Part shown: in pieces, positions 9,671-18,135 of the stretch | Numbering within the stretch: the first letter of the stretch is position 1 | How the letters are laid out: every line of letters starts with the position of its first letter | From: Polynucleobacter sp. MG-6-Vaara-E2 | GTDB lineage: Bacteria > Pseudomonadota > Gammaproteobacteria > Burkholderiales > Burkholderiaceae | Direction: 5' to 3' | NCBI RefSeq assembly: GCF_018687695.1 | Contig: NZ_CP061303.1 | Coordinates: 1,317,750-1,381,749 of the forward strand | Length of the DNA stretch: 64,000 nt | Notes under the pieces: model-generated | Told to the model about the DNA's origin: nothing | Seen by the model: only the letters and a program-made list of their open reading frames with translations | Database searches by the model: none | Made by a program: the position numbers and the translations under genes

Positions 9671-10725
9671 CGCTCCCAATAATTAACCTGTTTGGTACTG
9701 TTGCTAGCACGCAATATTCCAACTAGTAATTTCATATTTGAGAGTGTTGGCGTAACTGGTTGGCCACTATAAACTAAAGCCTTTAAATCCTTTTCTTCGA
9801 TACGAATATTTCCGTTGCGAATAAAAGAGAGTAGATTGCGAGTAACCACTTCTGCCAAGCCTTTTTGGCTTTCAATAGCAGATTGAAATACCTGGGTTGG
9901 CAAAAACATCATCTCTGCATCTTCAGTAATAACTACCGTCGCAGATCGTGGTAAACCATCAATAAGTCCAAATTCACCTACATATTCACCTGGATGAACC
10001 GACTTTATTTCATTAAATGTATTGGTACTGATATTGGCAAGCCTAATGGTGCATTGCCCTTTTAATAAAATAAAAAGGCCATTAGGCTCATCACCCTCGC
10101 AGAAAAGAAACTGCCCTCTTTTTCCCTCGACATTTGAAACTAAGCCCATAAGGTAAATGAGGTCAGTGCCGCTTAATCCCATAAAAAATGGGATATCCTC
10201 AATATTAATCTCAGCGGTTGGCTTATGCTCAGCTTTAGTCCCTACAGGATTTGTGCCACGGGTTGCAGTAGAAGGAATTGGCGGGACGTAAGACGGGGAG
10301 GTTTTTTTCAACTCTTGGAGCTTGGCAATTTTTTCTTTTGCCTGGGTATGCCCCATTTTTAACGCCAACTGATAAGTCGCAAGCGCCTTATCGTAATCAA
10401 CAATTCCTGCTCGACCAGTTTGGTAGTAATGCGCAAGACTAAGAATGGCTTTTAAATGCCCTAACTTTGCCGCCTTGTAGAAATTCTGAAAGGCATTGCT
10501 TGGGCTCATTGCACAACCCCAACCAATATCTTGATACTCACCCAACTTATAGATTGCCTCTGGGTCGTTTTGCCTTGCAGCTCTTGAGTAATAGGAGTAG
10601 CTGGTAGACAAGCTAGCCTGCACGTTTCGACCCGAGAAATACTCTTGGGCAAGCTCGATTTGAGCTTTTACATCGCCTTTGTCGGCTTTACTCTTCAAAC
10701 GCTCAATTTTGCTAAAGTCAAACAT
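9667..10725 (-). CDS. Sel1-repeat protein with C-terminal cyclic nucleotide-binding domain
   Basis: A 352-residue cytoplasmic protein. Residues about 10-135 hold three to four Sel1-like helical repeats (patterns such as AIYKLGEYQDIGWG and AILSLAHYYQTG). A Pro/Thr-rich linker leads to a CAP-type cNMP-binding domain at about 175-320. The phosphate-binding cassette reads GEFGLIDGLPRSATV, with E251 and R260 in the places expected to hold the ribose and cyclic phosphate, so binding of cAMP or cGMP is credible. There is no DNA-binding helix-turn-helix, so it probably acts through protein contacts made by the Sel1 repeats. It is the natural effector candidate for the adjacent cyclase. The stop codon overlaps that of the convergent phosphatase gene by 3 bases. 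Confidence 0.85.
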   Translation of the reverse strand: MFDFSKIERLKSKADKGDVKAQIELAQEYFSGRNVQASLSTSYSYYSRAARQNDPEAIYKLGEYQDIGWGCAMSPSNAFQNFYKAAKLGHLKAILSLAHYYQTGRAGIVDYDKALATYQLALKMGHTQAKEKIAKLQELKKTSPSYVPPIPSTATRGTNPVGTKAEHKPTAEINIEDIPFFMGLSGTDLIYLMGLVSNVEGKRGQFLFCEGDEPNGLFILLKGQCTIRLANISTNTFNEIKSVHPGEYVGEFGLIDGLPRSATVVITEDAEMMFLPTQVFQSAIESQKGLAEVVTRNLLSFIRNGNIRIEEKDLKALVYSGQPVTPTLSNMKLLVGILRASNSTKQVNYWER

Positions 10726-10910
10726 GAAATAAGCCTAAGGTTGTTTTATTAACATTCTAATTTAAGTAATCTACGCCATCGAGTGATCTTGAACTAGAAG
10801 ATGGATAGATTGGGGGGTACTCGGAAGTTAAATATACTCTAAGTAATTGAATTTAATCAACTTTTATCAGACTAAATATTTACATTCAATCATCACTAGC
10901 AAAAAAATAT

Positions 10911-10933
10911 TAAAAAAATAGCGGGCAATCCGC
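10911..10933 (-). terminator. Intrinsic terminator of the first ParA-like gene
   Basis: On the minus strand GCGG-attgc-CCGC is followed by TATTTTTTT. The stem lies at 10921-10933 and the T-run at about 10912-10919, 39 nt after the stop codon of the ParA-like gene. The stem is short (4 GC pairs) but the T-tract is clear. Confidence 0.6.
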
Positions 10934-10971
10934 AAAATCTAATCACTTTTCTAAGAGCGATATTGCGCTTT

Positions 10972-11841
10972 CTATTCTTTCCCTCTTCTTAAAAACTTTG
11001 GGATAAAGCTAAATTCTTTACTCGGAGAGGCCTGACTCTTTGGTTGAGTTTGATTGACTCTAGTGCTAACTAAAGTTTTAGGTTGCTCAATAATTTTGCT
11101 TGCGGTTCTATTTATTGGATGCTTAGTCAGCAAATTTGGAGTAATTTTTTTTATGGGAACAAAAAGAGTGCTCAAAGACTCTAACTTTTCATAAATAAAA
11201 TTTCCTAAATTGAGAAAATTTTCTGCAATTACAGGATCAGCAGATGTGCATAAAAAACCTTCCTCATAATATCGGTCTATCCCAGGAATTCTATATATAG
11301 GCGGCGATACTGAGCAGTTTGTTAAAAAATCCAAACCACTAAATTTAGGAATCTCGCTTTGACTTGGATCAATTCGACTTGGAACAACTACTACGGCTTG
11401 ATTAATCAATCTCAATTTGTCCATATTTTTTTGAATATATTCCAATACAAATATTTCTGTACTGGCAACCTCCAAGGAGGTATCAGAAGAAGGGACGATG
11501 ATCAAATCAAAGTCTAGTAAAAAATCATATGGCAGACCAAAGGTCCATGTTAAATCGGCAATTACAATGTCGACACCAACAGAGTATGTATTAAGTGCTT
11601 GCCTTGCCTCCATAAGACTCCAATTTGAGCCTTGTTTAAAAAAAAGTTCTTTTTTGTAAACCCCTATATTGGGGTCATGAATTTTTTTTATTAGAGTTGC
11701 ACCACTTGCTTGTCTATCAAAATCGATAAAAGAGATTTTCTTATGATGATGAGCAGAAAAATAACCAGCTAAATTCGAAGCAATTGTGCTCTTACCAACC
11801 CCACCTTTTTGATTGGTAATAATGATTTTTACTTGTTTCAT
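10972..11841 (-). CDS. Orphan ParA/MinD-type ATPase (paralogue 1)
   Basis: A 289-residue deviant-Walker ATPase. The P-loop NQKGGVGKST lies at 10-19, with the signature Lys of the family. Walker A' is IDFDRQASG, where most ParA proteins have DPQ; Walker B is around DIVIADLTW. A serine/lysine-rich tail of about 60 residues ends in FIPKFLRRGKE. No ParB or parS-like repeat accompanies it. It is paralogous to the ATPase beside the bactofilins, sharing the LTWT...DFD and VPSS...ASTEIF segments and a similar C-terminal tail. It probably positions a protein complex rather than a plasmid. It appears monocistronic, with a terminator just downstream and about 200 bp of AT-rich DNA upstream. Confidence 0.82.
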   Translation of the reverse strand: MKQVKIIITNQKGGVGKSTIASNLAGYFSAHHHKKISFIDFDRQASGATLIKKIHDPNIGVYKKELFFKQGSNWSLMEARQALNTYSVGVDIVIADLTWTFGLPYDFLLDFDLIIVPSSDTSLEVASTEIFVLEYIQKNMDKLRLINQAVVVVPSRIDPSQSEIPKFSGLDFLTNCSVSPPIYRIPGIDRYYEEGFLCTSADPVIAENFLNLGNFIYEKLESLSTLFVPIKKITPNLLTKHPINRTASKIIEQPKTLVSTRVNQTQPKSQASPSKEFSFIPKFLRRGKE

Positions 11842-12044
11842 ACCTTTATTTCAAAGCTTGATTTTTTATTAAAAAATGTCTTATTTTAGTAATCACTAAC
11901 ACCCTAATTTTCTTATTCTTAACTAATATACATTAATGAGATTAATTATCTTCATTAAAGAAAAAACTGTCCTATGGTCAAGACTTATGGGGTTTAAAAA
12001 ATAGCAAGTCAAGGCAAAAGAGATTTTTGGACCACAATTTAGGT

Positions 12045-13352
12045 TTACAGCACCGCTCTAATTGCTCTAGTCACTACATCTTCCAACCAAGCAAAATCTA
12101 TCTGTTCGTGAGCCTCACAGATAAACCAGGGCTCCCTAGAATCTGGCTCCAACATGACACCATACTCTATTAGCTTCCAGGCAAAATTCTTATACAAGGA
12201 GTTATTCACTTTTCTCCACTGTCGATAATTTTGAGGAACTTCGCTAGAGAAGTGGATACCAAGCATTGCAGGAGGACCTGCAAAGGAGTGCTCAATTCCT
12301 GCCCCAGTAAATACGCGACCTAATAACGACCGAATTTTCTCTCCACTCTCGTCAATCGTTTTTAGGGCATTGGTATTGGCAAGTATCTCGAGTGTTGCAT
12401 GCGCCGCACTCAAAGCAATCAGGTTGGCGGTATAGGTTCCACCATGGACAACACCACCTTCGTGAGAACCAACTACATCCATGATGTTGGCTTTACCCCC
12501 AAAGGCAGCGACAGGATATCCATTTCCCATAGCCTTGGCATAAGTGGTGAGATCGCCATATATTCCATAGAGAGATTGCGCCCCACCCTTTGCCACTCGA
12601 AAACCTGTCTTGACCTCATCAACTATTAGAATCGTACCGTTTTGGGTGCAAAGCTCGCGCAATCGCTGTAACCAACAATGACACGCTGCAATACTGCCCG
12701 CATTCCCAATAATGGGTTCCAATAAAACACATGCAAGAGAATCTTTTCGAGTAGCAAAAAGTTGTTCAAGAGATTCAAAATCATTGAGTTCAATAAAATC
12801 AACAAGCGCTCTAGTATTTTGCGGAATACCTGCCCCAAAAGGAATGATTTTAGGAGGGCAAGTATCGCCAGCATTCCAATGCTCAATATCTGATTTCCAC
12901 ATCATCTCGTCGACTAAGCCATGAAAGCTACCTTCGACAATTGCAATTCGATCTCGCCCAGTAAATCCGCGCGCCGTTCTGACTGCCCCCATCACTGCTT
13001 CGGTACCGGAATTGGCAAAGCGTAATTTTTCAATTTGTGGGCACAGCTCTTTAATTTTCTTTACAACCTTAGTATCCAGTGATGTAGAAAAGCCTGATAA
13101 AGTTCCACCCTCACTAATTTGACGGATAACAGCTTGATCCACCCTATCGTCGCGATAACCCAAAATAATAGGCCCATAGCCTAATCGAAAATCAATATAT
13201 TGCTTACCATCACAATCGGTTAATTTAGCGCCTTTCGCAGAGTCAACAAATACAGTCTGATCATCGCCCCAGTAGCGATAATTTTCAGCGACTCCCTGAG
13301 GCATATGCAAGTGAGCCTCTTGCATTAACTTTGACTGGTTCTTCAATATCAT
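12045..13352 (-). CDS. Class III PLP aminotransferase, glutamate-1-semialdehyde aminomutase-like
   Basis: A 435-residue fold-type I PLP enzyme resembling HemL-like aminotransferases. FANSGTEAV at 112-120 binds the phosphate; VDEVKTGFR at 244-252 contains the Asp that pairs with the pyridine nitrogen; the predicted Schiff-base lysine is K273 in TTYAKAMGNGYP. HGGTY near 320 matches the family HxGTF segment. It leads away from, and is probably co-transcribed with, the dehydrogenase and methyltransferase genes upstream (26 bp gap). This setting, and differences around the substrate pocket, suggest a secondary pathway rather than tetrapyrrole synthesis. The substrate cannot be read from the sequence. 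Confidence 0.8.
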   Translation of the reverse strand: MILKNQSKLMQEAHLHMPQGVAENYRYWGDDQTVFVDSAKGAKLTDCDGKQYIDFRLGYGPIILGYRDDRVDQAVIRQISEGGTLSGFSTSLDTKVVKKIKELCPQIEKLRFANSGTEAVMGAVRTARGFTGRDRIAIVEGSFHGLVDEMMWKSDIEHWNAGDTCPPKIIPFGAGIPQNTRALVDFIELNDFESLEQLFATRKDSLACVLLEPIIGNAGSIAACHCWLQRLRELCTQNGTILIVDEVKTGFRVAKGGAQSLYGIYGDLTTYAKAMGNGYPVAAFGGKANIMDVVGSHEGGVVHGGTYTANLIALSAAHATLEILANTNALKTIDESGEKIRSLLGRVFTGAGIEHSFAGPPAMLGIHFSSEVPQNYRQWRKVNNSLYKNFAWKLIEYGVMLEPDSREPWFICEAHEQIDFAWLEDVVTRAIRAVL

Positions 13353-13378
13353 AATAGGGACTATAAATAATAGAAATG

Positions 13379-14305
13379 CTATGAGAGTGAGCTTATTTGA
13401 TCGGGGCGTAGATACATCCCTACCCTGTCCTCTAATAATTTGACTACATGTAATTCAGCAGCTGAGTCCCCGTATATTGCTTTGGCCTCTTCAAAAATTT
13501 TCTGCACAAATTGACCCATCGTCAAGTCAAATCCTTGAGATTGCGCAATTTGATTCACCAGGGCCAAATCCTTGCAACACAAAGCTAAAGAGAAGCTTGG
13601 GTCGTAATGACCAGCGAAGATAGAGGGAATATCATGCTGAGCTACCCAACTATTACCAGCAGAAGACTGAATTGCTTGGGCGACAATTTCTAGAGGAATA
13701 TTTGCTTTAGCGCCAAGCATTAGGGCTTCGCCAATCACTGCTGCGTGTGTAAACCATAATAAATTTGTTAGTAACTTTATCGTGGCACCATTACCTGGCT
13801 TACCGACATAAAATATTTTTTCGCCAAGTACTTCAAAGATGGGTTTATGCCGTTCAAAATTTGAGAGGTCGCCGGCAACAAATATCGATAATTTACCCAG
13901 TGCTGCAAAATCAACCGCATTGGTAACTGGTGCCTCTAAAAAACCAACATTTTTATTAGCCAATTCCTGTGATAATTCTTGTGCAAGTTCTACAGAGCTT
14001 GTAGAGGTATCAATGATTGTTGATTCTGGTTGTATTGAATCAATGAGGCCATTGGGGTCAAACATCACCTCCTTCACTTGGTTTGGTCCTGGCAAAGAGC
14101 AAATTACCACTTGAGAGTGTTTGCCTAACTCAGTAATACTTTTTGCAAAACTAGCCCCTAGAAGTAATAAGTTATCAGCCTTATGGGTATCGCGATCAAA
14201 AACACTAACTCGATATCCGGCTCTGATTAAATTGGCAGCCATGGGATTACCCATATTTCCAATCCCAATAAAGCCAATGGATGGCTTATCTGATAATTTA
14301 GACAT
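13379..14305 (-). CDS. Beta-hydroxyacid dehydrogenase (3-hydroxyisobutyrate dehydrogenase family)
   Basis: A 308-residue NAD(P)-dependent enzyme. The Rossmann motif GFIGIGNMGNPMAANL lies at 11-26, ending in the VFDRD strand at 35-39. The substrate-binding segment FLEAPVTNAV at 122-131 replaces the usual DAPVSGG, and the catalytic lysine is K177 in GATIKLLTN. The overall length is normal for the family. The altered substrate loop (TNAV for SGG) suggests an acid other than 3-hydroxyisobutyrate or tartronate semialdehyde. It sits 2 bases after the methyltransferase stop and 26 before the aminotransferase, so the three enzymes probably act in one pathway. Confidence 0.82.
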   Translation of the reverse strand: MSKLSDKPSIGFIGIGNMGNPMAANLIRAGYRVSVFDRDTHKADNLLLLGASFAKSITELGKHSQVVICSLPGPNQVKEVMFDPNGLIDSIQPESTIIDTSTSSVELAQELSQELANKNVGFLEAPVTNAVDFAALGKLSIFVAGDLSNFERHKPIFEVLGEKIFYVGKPGNGATIKLLTNLLWFTHAAVIGEALMLGAKANIPLEIVAQAIQSSAGNSWVAQHDIPSIFAGHYDPSFSLALCCKDLALVNQIAQSQGFDLTMGQFVQKIFEEAKAIYGDSAAELHVVKLLEDRVGMYLRPDQISSLS

Positions 14306-14307
14306 TT

Positions 14308-15018
14308 CTATACACGCTTAAACTCCAGAAAGTGACAATGCGTCTTAGCCCTGCTTTCATATACAAATCCATAGTTTGCTAATAATTGCTTAGCATCGGC
14401 AAAACTATAAGTACGATAGTGAATGGTTTGAGCCATAACGCGGTCGTCTTTATCATCTAAGTAATAGTGCTTTGTAAATCCAAGTTCTAATGGTTCAATT
14501 TTTTGCGAATAAATCATTCCATTAGTTATAGGCTTCTCATAATCGTGATGGGGCCCTTGAATTCCAAGCAGCAACTTTCCACCGATCTGGACAAATTTAC
14601 TCAAATTCTCTAGCCCAAGATGATTTAACTGCTCATCATAAATATGGCTTACCAAAAGTGGCTCTTTATCACCATCAATCACAAAATACCAAACGCCGCC
14701 ATAAGAAAAAGCCAAACGATATTGCTGCTCCAAATCTAACTCTGTAATATTTTGTCGGCTGAGTTTGATATTTGGAAATGATTCCAGTCTCTTTTGCGCA
14801 ATATTAAGCATTGATTGGGTTAAATCAATCCCTCGAATATTCGCATGCGGTTGACGCTTGGCAATTTCTTCCAATATTAAACCAGTGCCGCAGCCGATTT
14901 CTAAGACATTTTCAAAAGGTTGGTGGTTAAGCAAACCATCCACAATGGCTGGATAGTCGTAATAACCAGAAGTCATAATCATGTCGTAATAATTCGACAT
15001 CTTGGTGTAATCACCCAT
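14308..15018 (-). CDS. Class I SAM-dependent methyltransferase
   Basis: A 236-residue methyltransferase. Motif I is VLEIGCGTGLILEEI (about 38-52), motif II includes the acidic GIDLTQSML (63-71), and a DLEQQYRLAFSYGG segment takes the place of motif IV. Met residues at 1 and 7 are both possible starts; neither has a strong ribosome site. It is the first gene of a three-gene set with the dehydrogenase and the PLP enzyme. The acceptor is unknown. A small-molecule target is more likely than protein or nucleic acid given the neighbours. Confidence 0.75.
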   Translation of the reverse strand: MGDYTKMSNYYDMIMTSGYYDYPAIVDGLLNHQPFENVLEIGCGTGLILEEIAKRQPHANIRGIDLTQSMLNIAQKRLESFPNIKLSRQNITELDLEQQYRLAFSYGGVWYFVIDGDKEPLLVSHIYDEQLNHLGLENLSKFVQIGGKLLLGIQGPHHDYEKPITNGMIYSQKIEPLELGFTKHYYLDDKDDRVMAQTIHYRTYSFADAKQLLANYGFVYESRAKTHCHFLEFKRV

Positions 15019-15150
15019 TTATTCTTAATCTCTCATTAATAATTTTGTATTTTTTAATTAAACTGCTTTTTACTATACTCAAATACTCCAATTAACTCAT
15101 TTGTGGGTCTGTATAGTTATAGCCTGGAAGAACAATATTTTTAATATTTA

Positions 15151-16791
15151 TCATTCCTTAAGGGGCACATGGGATTGCCGATTTTCTAAAAGGAGTAACA
15201 CTATTTTTCTTTGTAAACCCGAAACATTATCAGGGTCATCAAAGTATTTAGAAAGCTTTTGAATATCTGAAGCACTTATAATTTGCTGTAACTTTGAAAT
15301 CGTAATTTTTAATTCCTCAGCCGCAATCTCGGGATGGGAAATTAAATACTCAAGCCCATGCCCACTTGAATTTCCGCCATCATTTTTATAACCGACAGTT
15401 TGCTCTAGGCCCATTTGTACTTTAGCTTTTTCAAGCAAGCGATTAAGCTCATCTTGCGATAAATGCAGACGCTTGGCTTCTGCCTCTATTAACTCTTGCT
15501 CCTCCTCAGAGATCACCCCATCCTCTAGCATTTTATAAAGATCATCCATCATTGATTCACGATCAATACGAAGTTGATCACTTAGGGCCGATGAAAGAAT
15601 AGCAGCTGGAATAGCAAATATACCGATACCCAGTAGTGCCAAAATAATCGTTATTGCCCGACCGACTGGCGTTATAGGGGTTATATCACCGTAGCCAACA
15701 CTTGCAAGGGTGATCACGGACCAATAAATCGCTTGGGGGATATTTTCAAACTTATCAGGTTGCGCTTCATGCTCAAATAAATAGCCCAAGCAGGCAGCCA
15801 GCATGACCAGAAGCAACATAATGAAGATAGAAGCTTTCATTACCGGCCACTCACGGCGAATGACAATAAAGAGTGACTCAGTTGCCCCAGAATAACGAGC
15901 CAACTTAAGTAAGCGCATCAGCCTAAAAACCCGTAAGAATCGTAAATCAAACAGATGATGTAAAAAGCTTTCTAAGTAAAAAGGTAAGACGGAAAGCAAA
16001 TCAATGATGCTAGTTGGTTTAGCAGCATTTTTTAGTCGCCCCATGAACCAAGTTTTGTAAGCGGGATCTTCTGGGGCACTATAAATACGCATTAAATACT
16101 CTGTAGAGAAGATACCTACCGCAATTGCATCTAGAATGATAAATTCTGAATGTAGATAGTAATTAATGCTTTGTACTGATTCGAGAATGACGGCCAAGAC
16201 AGAGATGATTACCCATACGACAATAAATAGATCGAAGATATGATGTAATTCGCCACTTGTTGGAGTTTCATTTACTAATGCATAAACCTTATATCGAAAT
16301 GATTTTCCTTGATTTTTTTTCAGAAAATCACTTACTGCAGGTATTAGAGCTCTAAATAATTTGAATAAACGTAATAGACGCAATGCTCTGAGGATCCTCA
16401 AATCAGCATTGAAAAATGCCCCAAGATAAAACGGCAATATCGAAATTAAGTCAATCAGCGCAAATGGGCTCTTAAAAAAAGCGAATCGTGGTAGCTTTGT
16501 ATTCTTAAATGATGGGTCCTCTGGAGCAACGTAAAGTCTCAAGACATATTCAATTGAGAAAATTGCTAAAGAAAAAATATCAAAGAGATGGAAAATATTT
16601 TGACGCGAGTCATAAATAATGGGAATATGCTCTAAAACCAAACCGGCCATATTTAGTAAAATCATATAAGTAATGAAATGCTCAAACTGACTGTGGTAGT
16701 TCTTTTTTATTTGATGATTAAAAAATAAATCATAAATATGTCTTCGCAATCGAATATTTAATTGTGAAGGTAAGTTGGCACTAAAGTTCAT
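15151..16791 (-). CDS. Potassium channel with two tandem voltage-sensor domains and one pore
   Basis: A 546-residue membrane protein with about ten helices. Voltage sensor 1 spans about 35-150, with an S4 of Arg/Lys at every third position (131-148). Voltage sensor 2 spans about 185-300, with an almost parallel S4 (283-299). Only the second is followed by a pore: S5 about 318-340, filter TLASVGYGD at 361-369 (K+-selective) and S6 about 378-402. The sensors are an internal duplication: APEDP at 89-93 recurs at 239-243. The cytoplasmic tail has a TerB/EF-hand-like helical segment (DLYKMLEDGVISEEE, about 417-431) and more helices. It overlaps the upstream gene by an ATGA. A single-sensor channel would be about 250-400 residues. 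Confidence 0.85.
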   Translation of the reverse strand: MNFSANLPSQLNIRLRRHIYDLFFNHQIKKNYHSQFEHFITYMILLNMAGLVLEHIPIIYDSRQNIFHLFDIFSLAIFSIEYVLRLYVAPEDPSFKNTKLPRFAFFKSPFALIDLISILPFYLGAFFNADLRILRALRLLRLFKLFRALIPAVSDFLKKNQGKSFRYKVYALVNETPTSGELHHIFDLFIVVWVIISVLAVILESVQSINYYLHSEFIILDAIAVGIFSTEYLMRIYSAPEDPAYKTWFMGRLKNAAKPTSIIDLLSVLPFYLESFLHHLFDLRFLRVFRLMRLLKLARYSGATESLFIVIRREWPVMKASIFIMLLLVMLAACLGYLFEHEAQPDKFENIPQAIYWSVITLASVGYGDITPITPVGRAITIILALLGIGIFAIPAAILSSALSDQLRIDRESMMDDLYKMLEDGVISEEEQELIEAEAKRLHLSQDELNRLLEKAKVQMGLEQTVGYKNDGGNSSGHGLEYLISHPEIAAEELKITISKLQQIISASDIQKLSKYFDDPDNVSGLQRKIVLLLLENRQSHVPLKE

Positions 16792-17357
16792 AACTTAAAC
16801 TCTCCGATTTTTACAAGGTAATACCCCGTATCACAAAGACTTAAACGAACATGCATATCACCGATGAGTTTTTGATCACCTTCCATCTGCGATGTCTGAG
16901 GGGGGCCTGCGGGATTTAAAGTCAATAACTCAAAGATAAAGGCACCGCTAGTTCCTAAATCGTGCTTATTGCATTGCCCTGCGTATATAGGCGACTCAGG
17001 CATAAGTAGGTTGGTATAACCATGAAACGGGCCATGGCTTGAAAAGATAGAATCAAGGCATTCTCTCCAAGTATTAGCTTTGCCCACATTGCTGGTCTGA
17101 CCCTCTTTTAAGGCGCTACAAAAATTTTTGTCAGATAAATTTTCAGAATGTGGATCATTTGGAATAGCATTAAACCAAGCAAGGATACTTTCGCCATTTT
17201 TTAGAGATTCCCCAACTTTTGAGGCCCTATGATAATTACCTATCCCAAGGTAGACAACGACCGAAATATTTGCCAATAGAACCAAAACAAATAGAAAATC
17301 AGAAAAACGCATTCCGTGAAATAGTTCTTGAGTTTTTTTAAGCAAAAGAGTCTCCAA
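16788..17357 (-). CDS. Single-pass, possibly prepilin-like protein coupled to the channel gene
   Basis: Up to 189 residues. A short charged N-terminus is followed by one hydrophobic helix (about 17-42) and an extracytoplasmic domain with at least four cysteines. The junction HG-MRFSD resembles a prepilin cleavage site, with Gly at -1 and an acidic residue (Asp rather than Glu) at +5, but the match is weak. The longest frame starts at TTG (17357); the ATG at 17312 is the other choice and would remove the putative leader. Its TGA overlaps the channel ATG, so the two are translationally coupled. I do not recognise a family. Confidence 0.55.
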   Translation of the reverse strand: METLLLKKTQELFHGMRFSDFLFVLVLLANISVVVYLGIGNYHRASKVGESLKNGESILAWFNAIPNDPHSENLSDKNFCSALKEGQTSNVGKANTWRECLDSIFSSHGPFHGYTNLLMPESPIYAGQCNKHDLGTSGAFIFELLTLNPAGPPQTSQMEGDQKLIGDMHVRLSLCDTGYYLVKIGEFKL

Positions 17358-17408
17358 AAACCATCGGGTGATTTAAACAGTTAGACCACTAATTACAACT
17401 AGCGTATA

Positions 17409-17630
17409 GTGAATAATCGTAGAGAAGACCATTTATCAACACCATCTATGTTATTGCAAACCATACTTCAAAATTTCTTAAGAAGAACTAAAAAGGTCAA
17501 AACAACCTCTGATGTCTCTTTGTCCCCTGCCGCTAGTAGCATAATGCAAAAATTAGCGGAATATGAACAAAATCAGATAATTGATAAAGATGTAGAAAAA
17601 GGTTCTGATCCTAAAAACAAAAAGGGTTGA
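17409..17630 (+). CDS. Small hypothetical basic protein
   Basis: A 73-codon frame from GTG (17409), or 60 codons from the ATG at 17448. The product is rich in Lys, Gln and Asn, with a short basic LRRTKKVK stretch and a charged tail. It diverges from the channel operon. There is no clear ribosome site and no recognised family, so it may not be translated. Confidence 0.3.
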   Translation: MNNRREDHLSTPSMLLQTILQNFLRRTKKVKTTSDVSLSPAASSIMQKLAEYEQNQIIDKDVEKGSDPKNKKG

Positions 17631-17696
17631 GCGCTTGGGCCTCCAATTTTCGACCAAATAACTGTCATGTGACCGAAATAGCCCTTAAGCACCCTT

Positions 17697-18068
17697 TTAT
17701 TGATCAGTCATAGCGAATTTCTTAATTTTTTCCAAAATTGCCAAACTGGCTAAAATTTGGTTTGCAATACGACAATCAATATTCCCTTTAGACAGCTCAT
17801 AGAGCACAAGATCAGGTCTTTGATCTTGAGGGGCTAAAAGCAGAGCCTTTAAAACCTGAGCTTCAGTCATTTTGGAATGGATTTCTAGTGGGGTTAAGTT
17901 GACCTTAACTGCTCCCCCTTTCATTCCAAAGCGAACCTGAGCCATCTCTAGCAGTTCACTAAGTTGCTTTTCTTGCAAATCTTCAAGCGTTGGCAAACGA
18001 AACAAATCGTTAGCGGAAGGTGACATCGTAGCGCTATTTTGAGGTTTTTTATAAACAAGGTCATCCAT
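17697..18068 (-). CDS. Hypothetical 123-residue protein
   Basis: I place the start at the ATG at 18068 because GGAGAG lies 10 nt upstream; the open frame extends further 5' but overlaps the preceding gene. The product is soluble and mostly helical, with a segment reading LPTLEDLQEKQLSELLEMAQ (about 34-53). The C-terminal half includes VKVNLTPLEIHSKM and a helical ILASLAILEKIKKF tail. It follows the 185-residue unknown gene and probably shares its transcript. I do not recognise it. Confidence 0.6.
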   Translation of the reverse strand: MDDLVYKKPQNSATMSPSANDLFRLPTLEDLQEKQLSELLEMAQVRFGMKGGAVKVNLTPLEIHSKMTEAQVLKALLLAPQDQRPDLVLYELSKGNIDCRIANQILASLAILEKIKKFAMTDQ

Positions 18069-18135
18069 ACAGATTCTTCTCTCCAAAGTTTTAACTAGGT
18101 CTTTAGACTCTGTTAAGAGGCAAATCAGATGAAAT

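Noticed and set aside
12045..13352. hemL (tetrapyrrole synthesis)
   Set aside because: Neighbours are a hydroxyacid dehydrogenase and methyltransferase, not heme genes; the sequence fits a HemL-like relative better.
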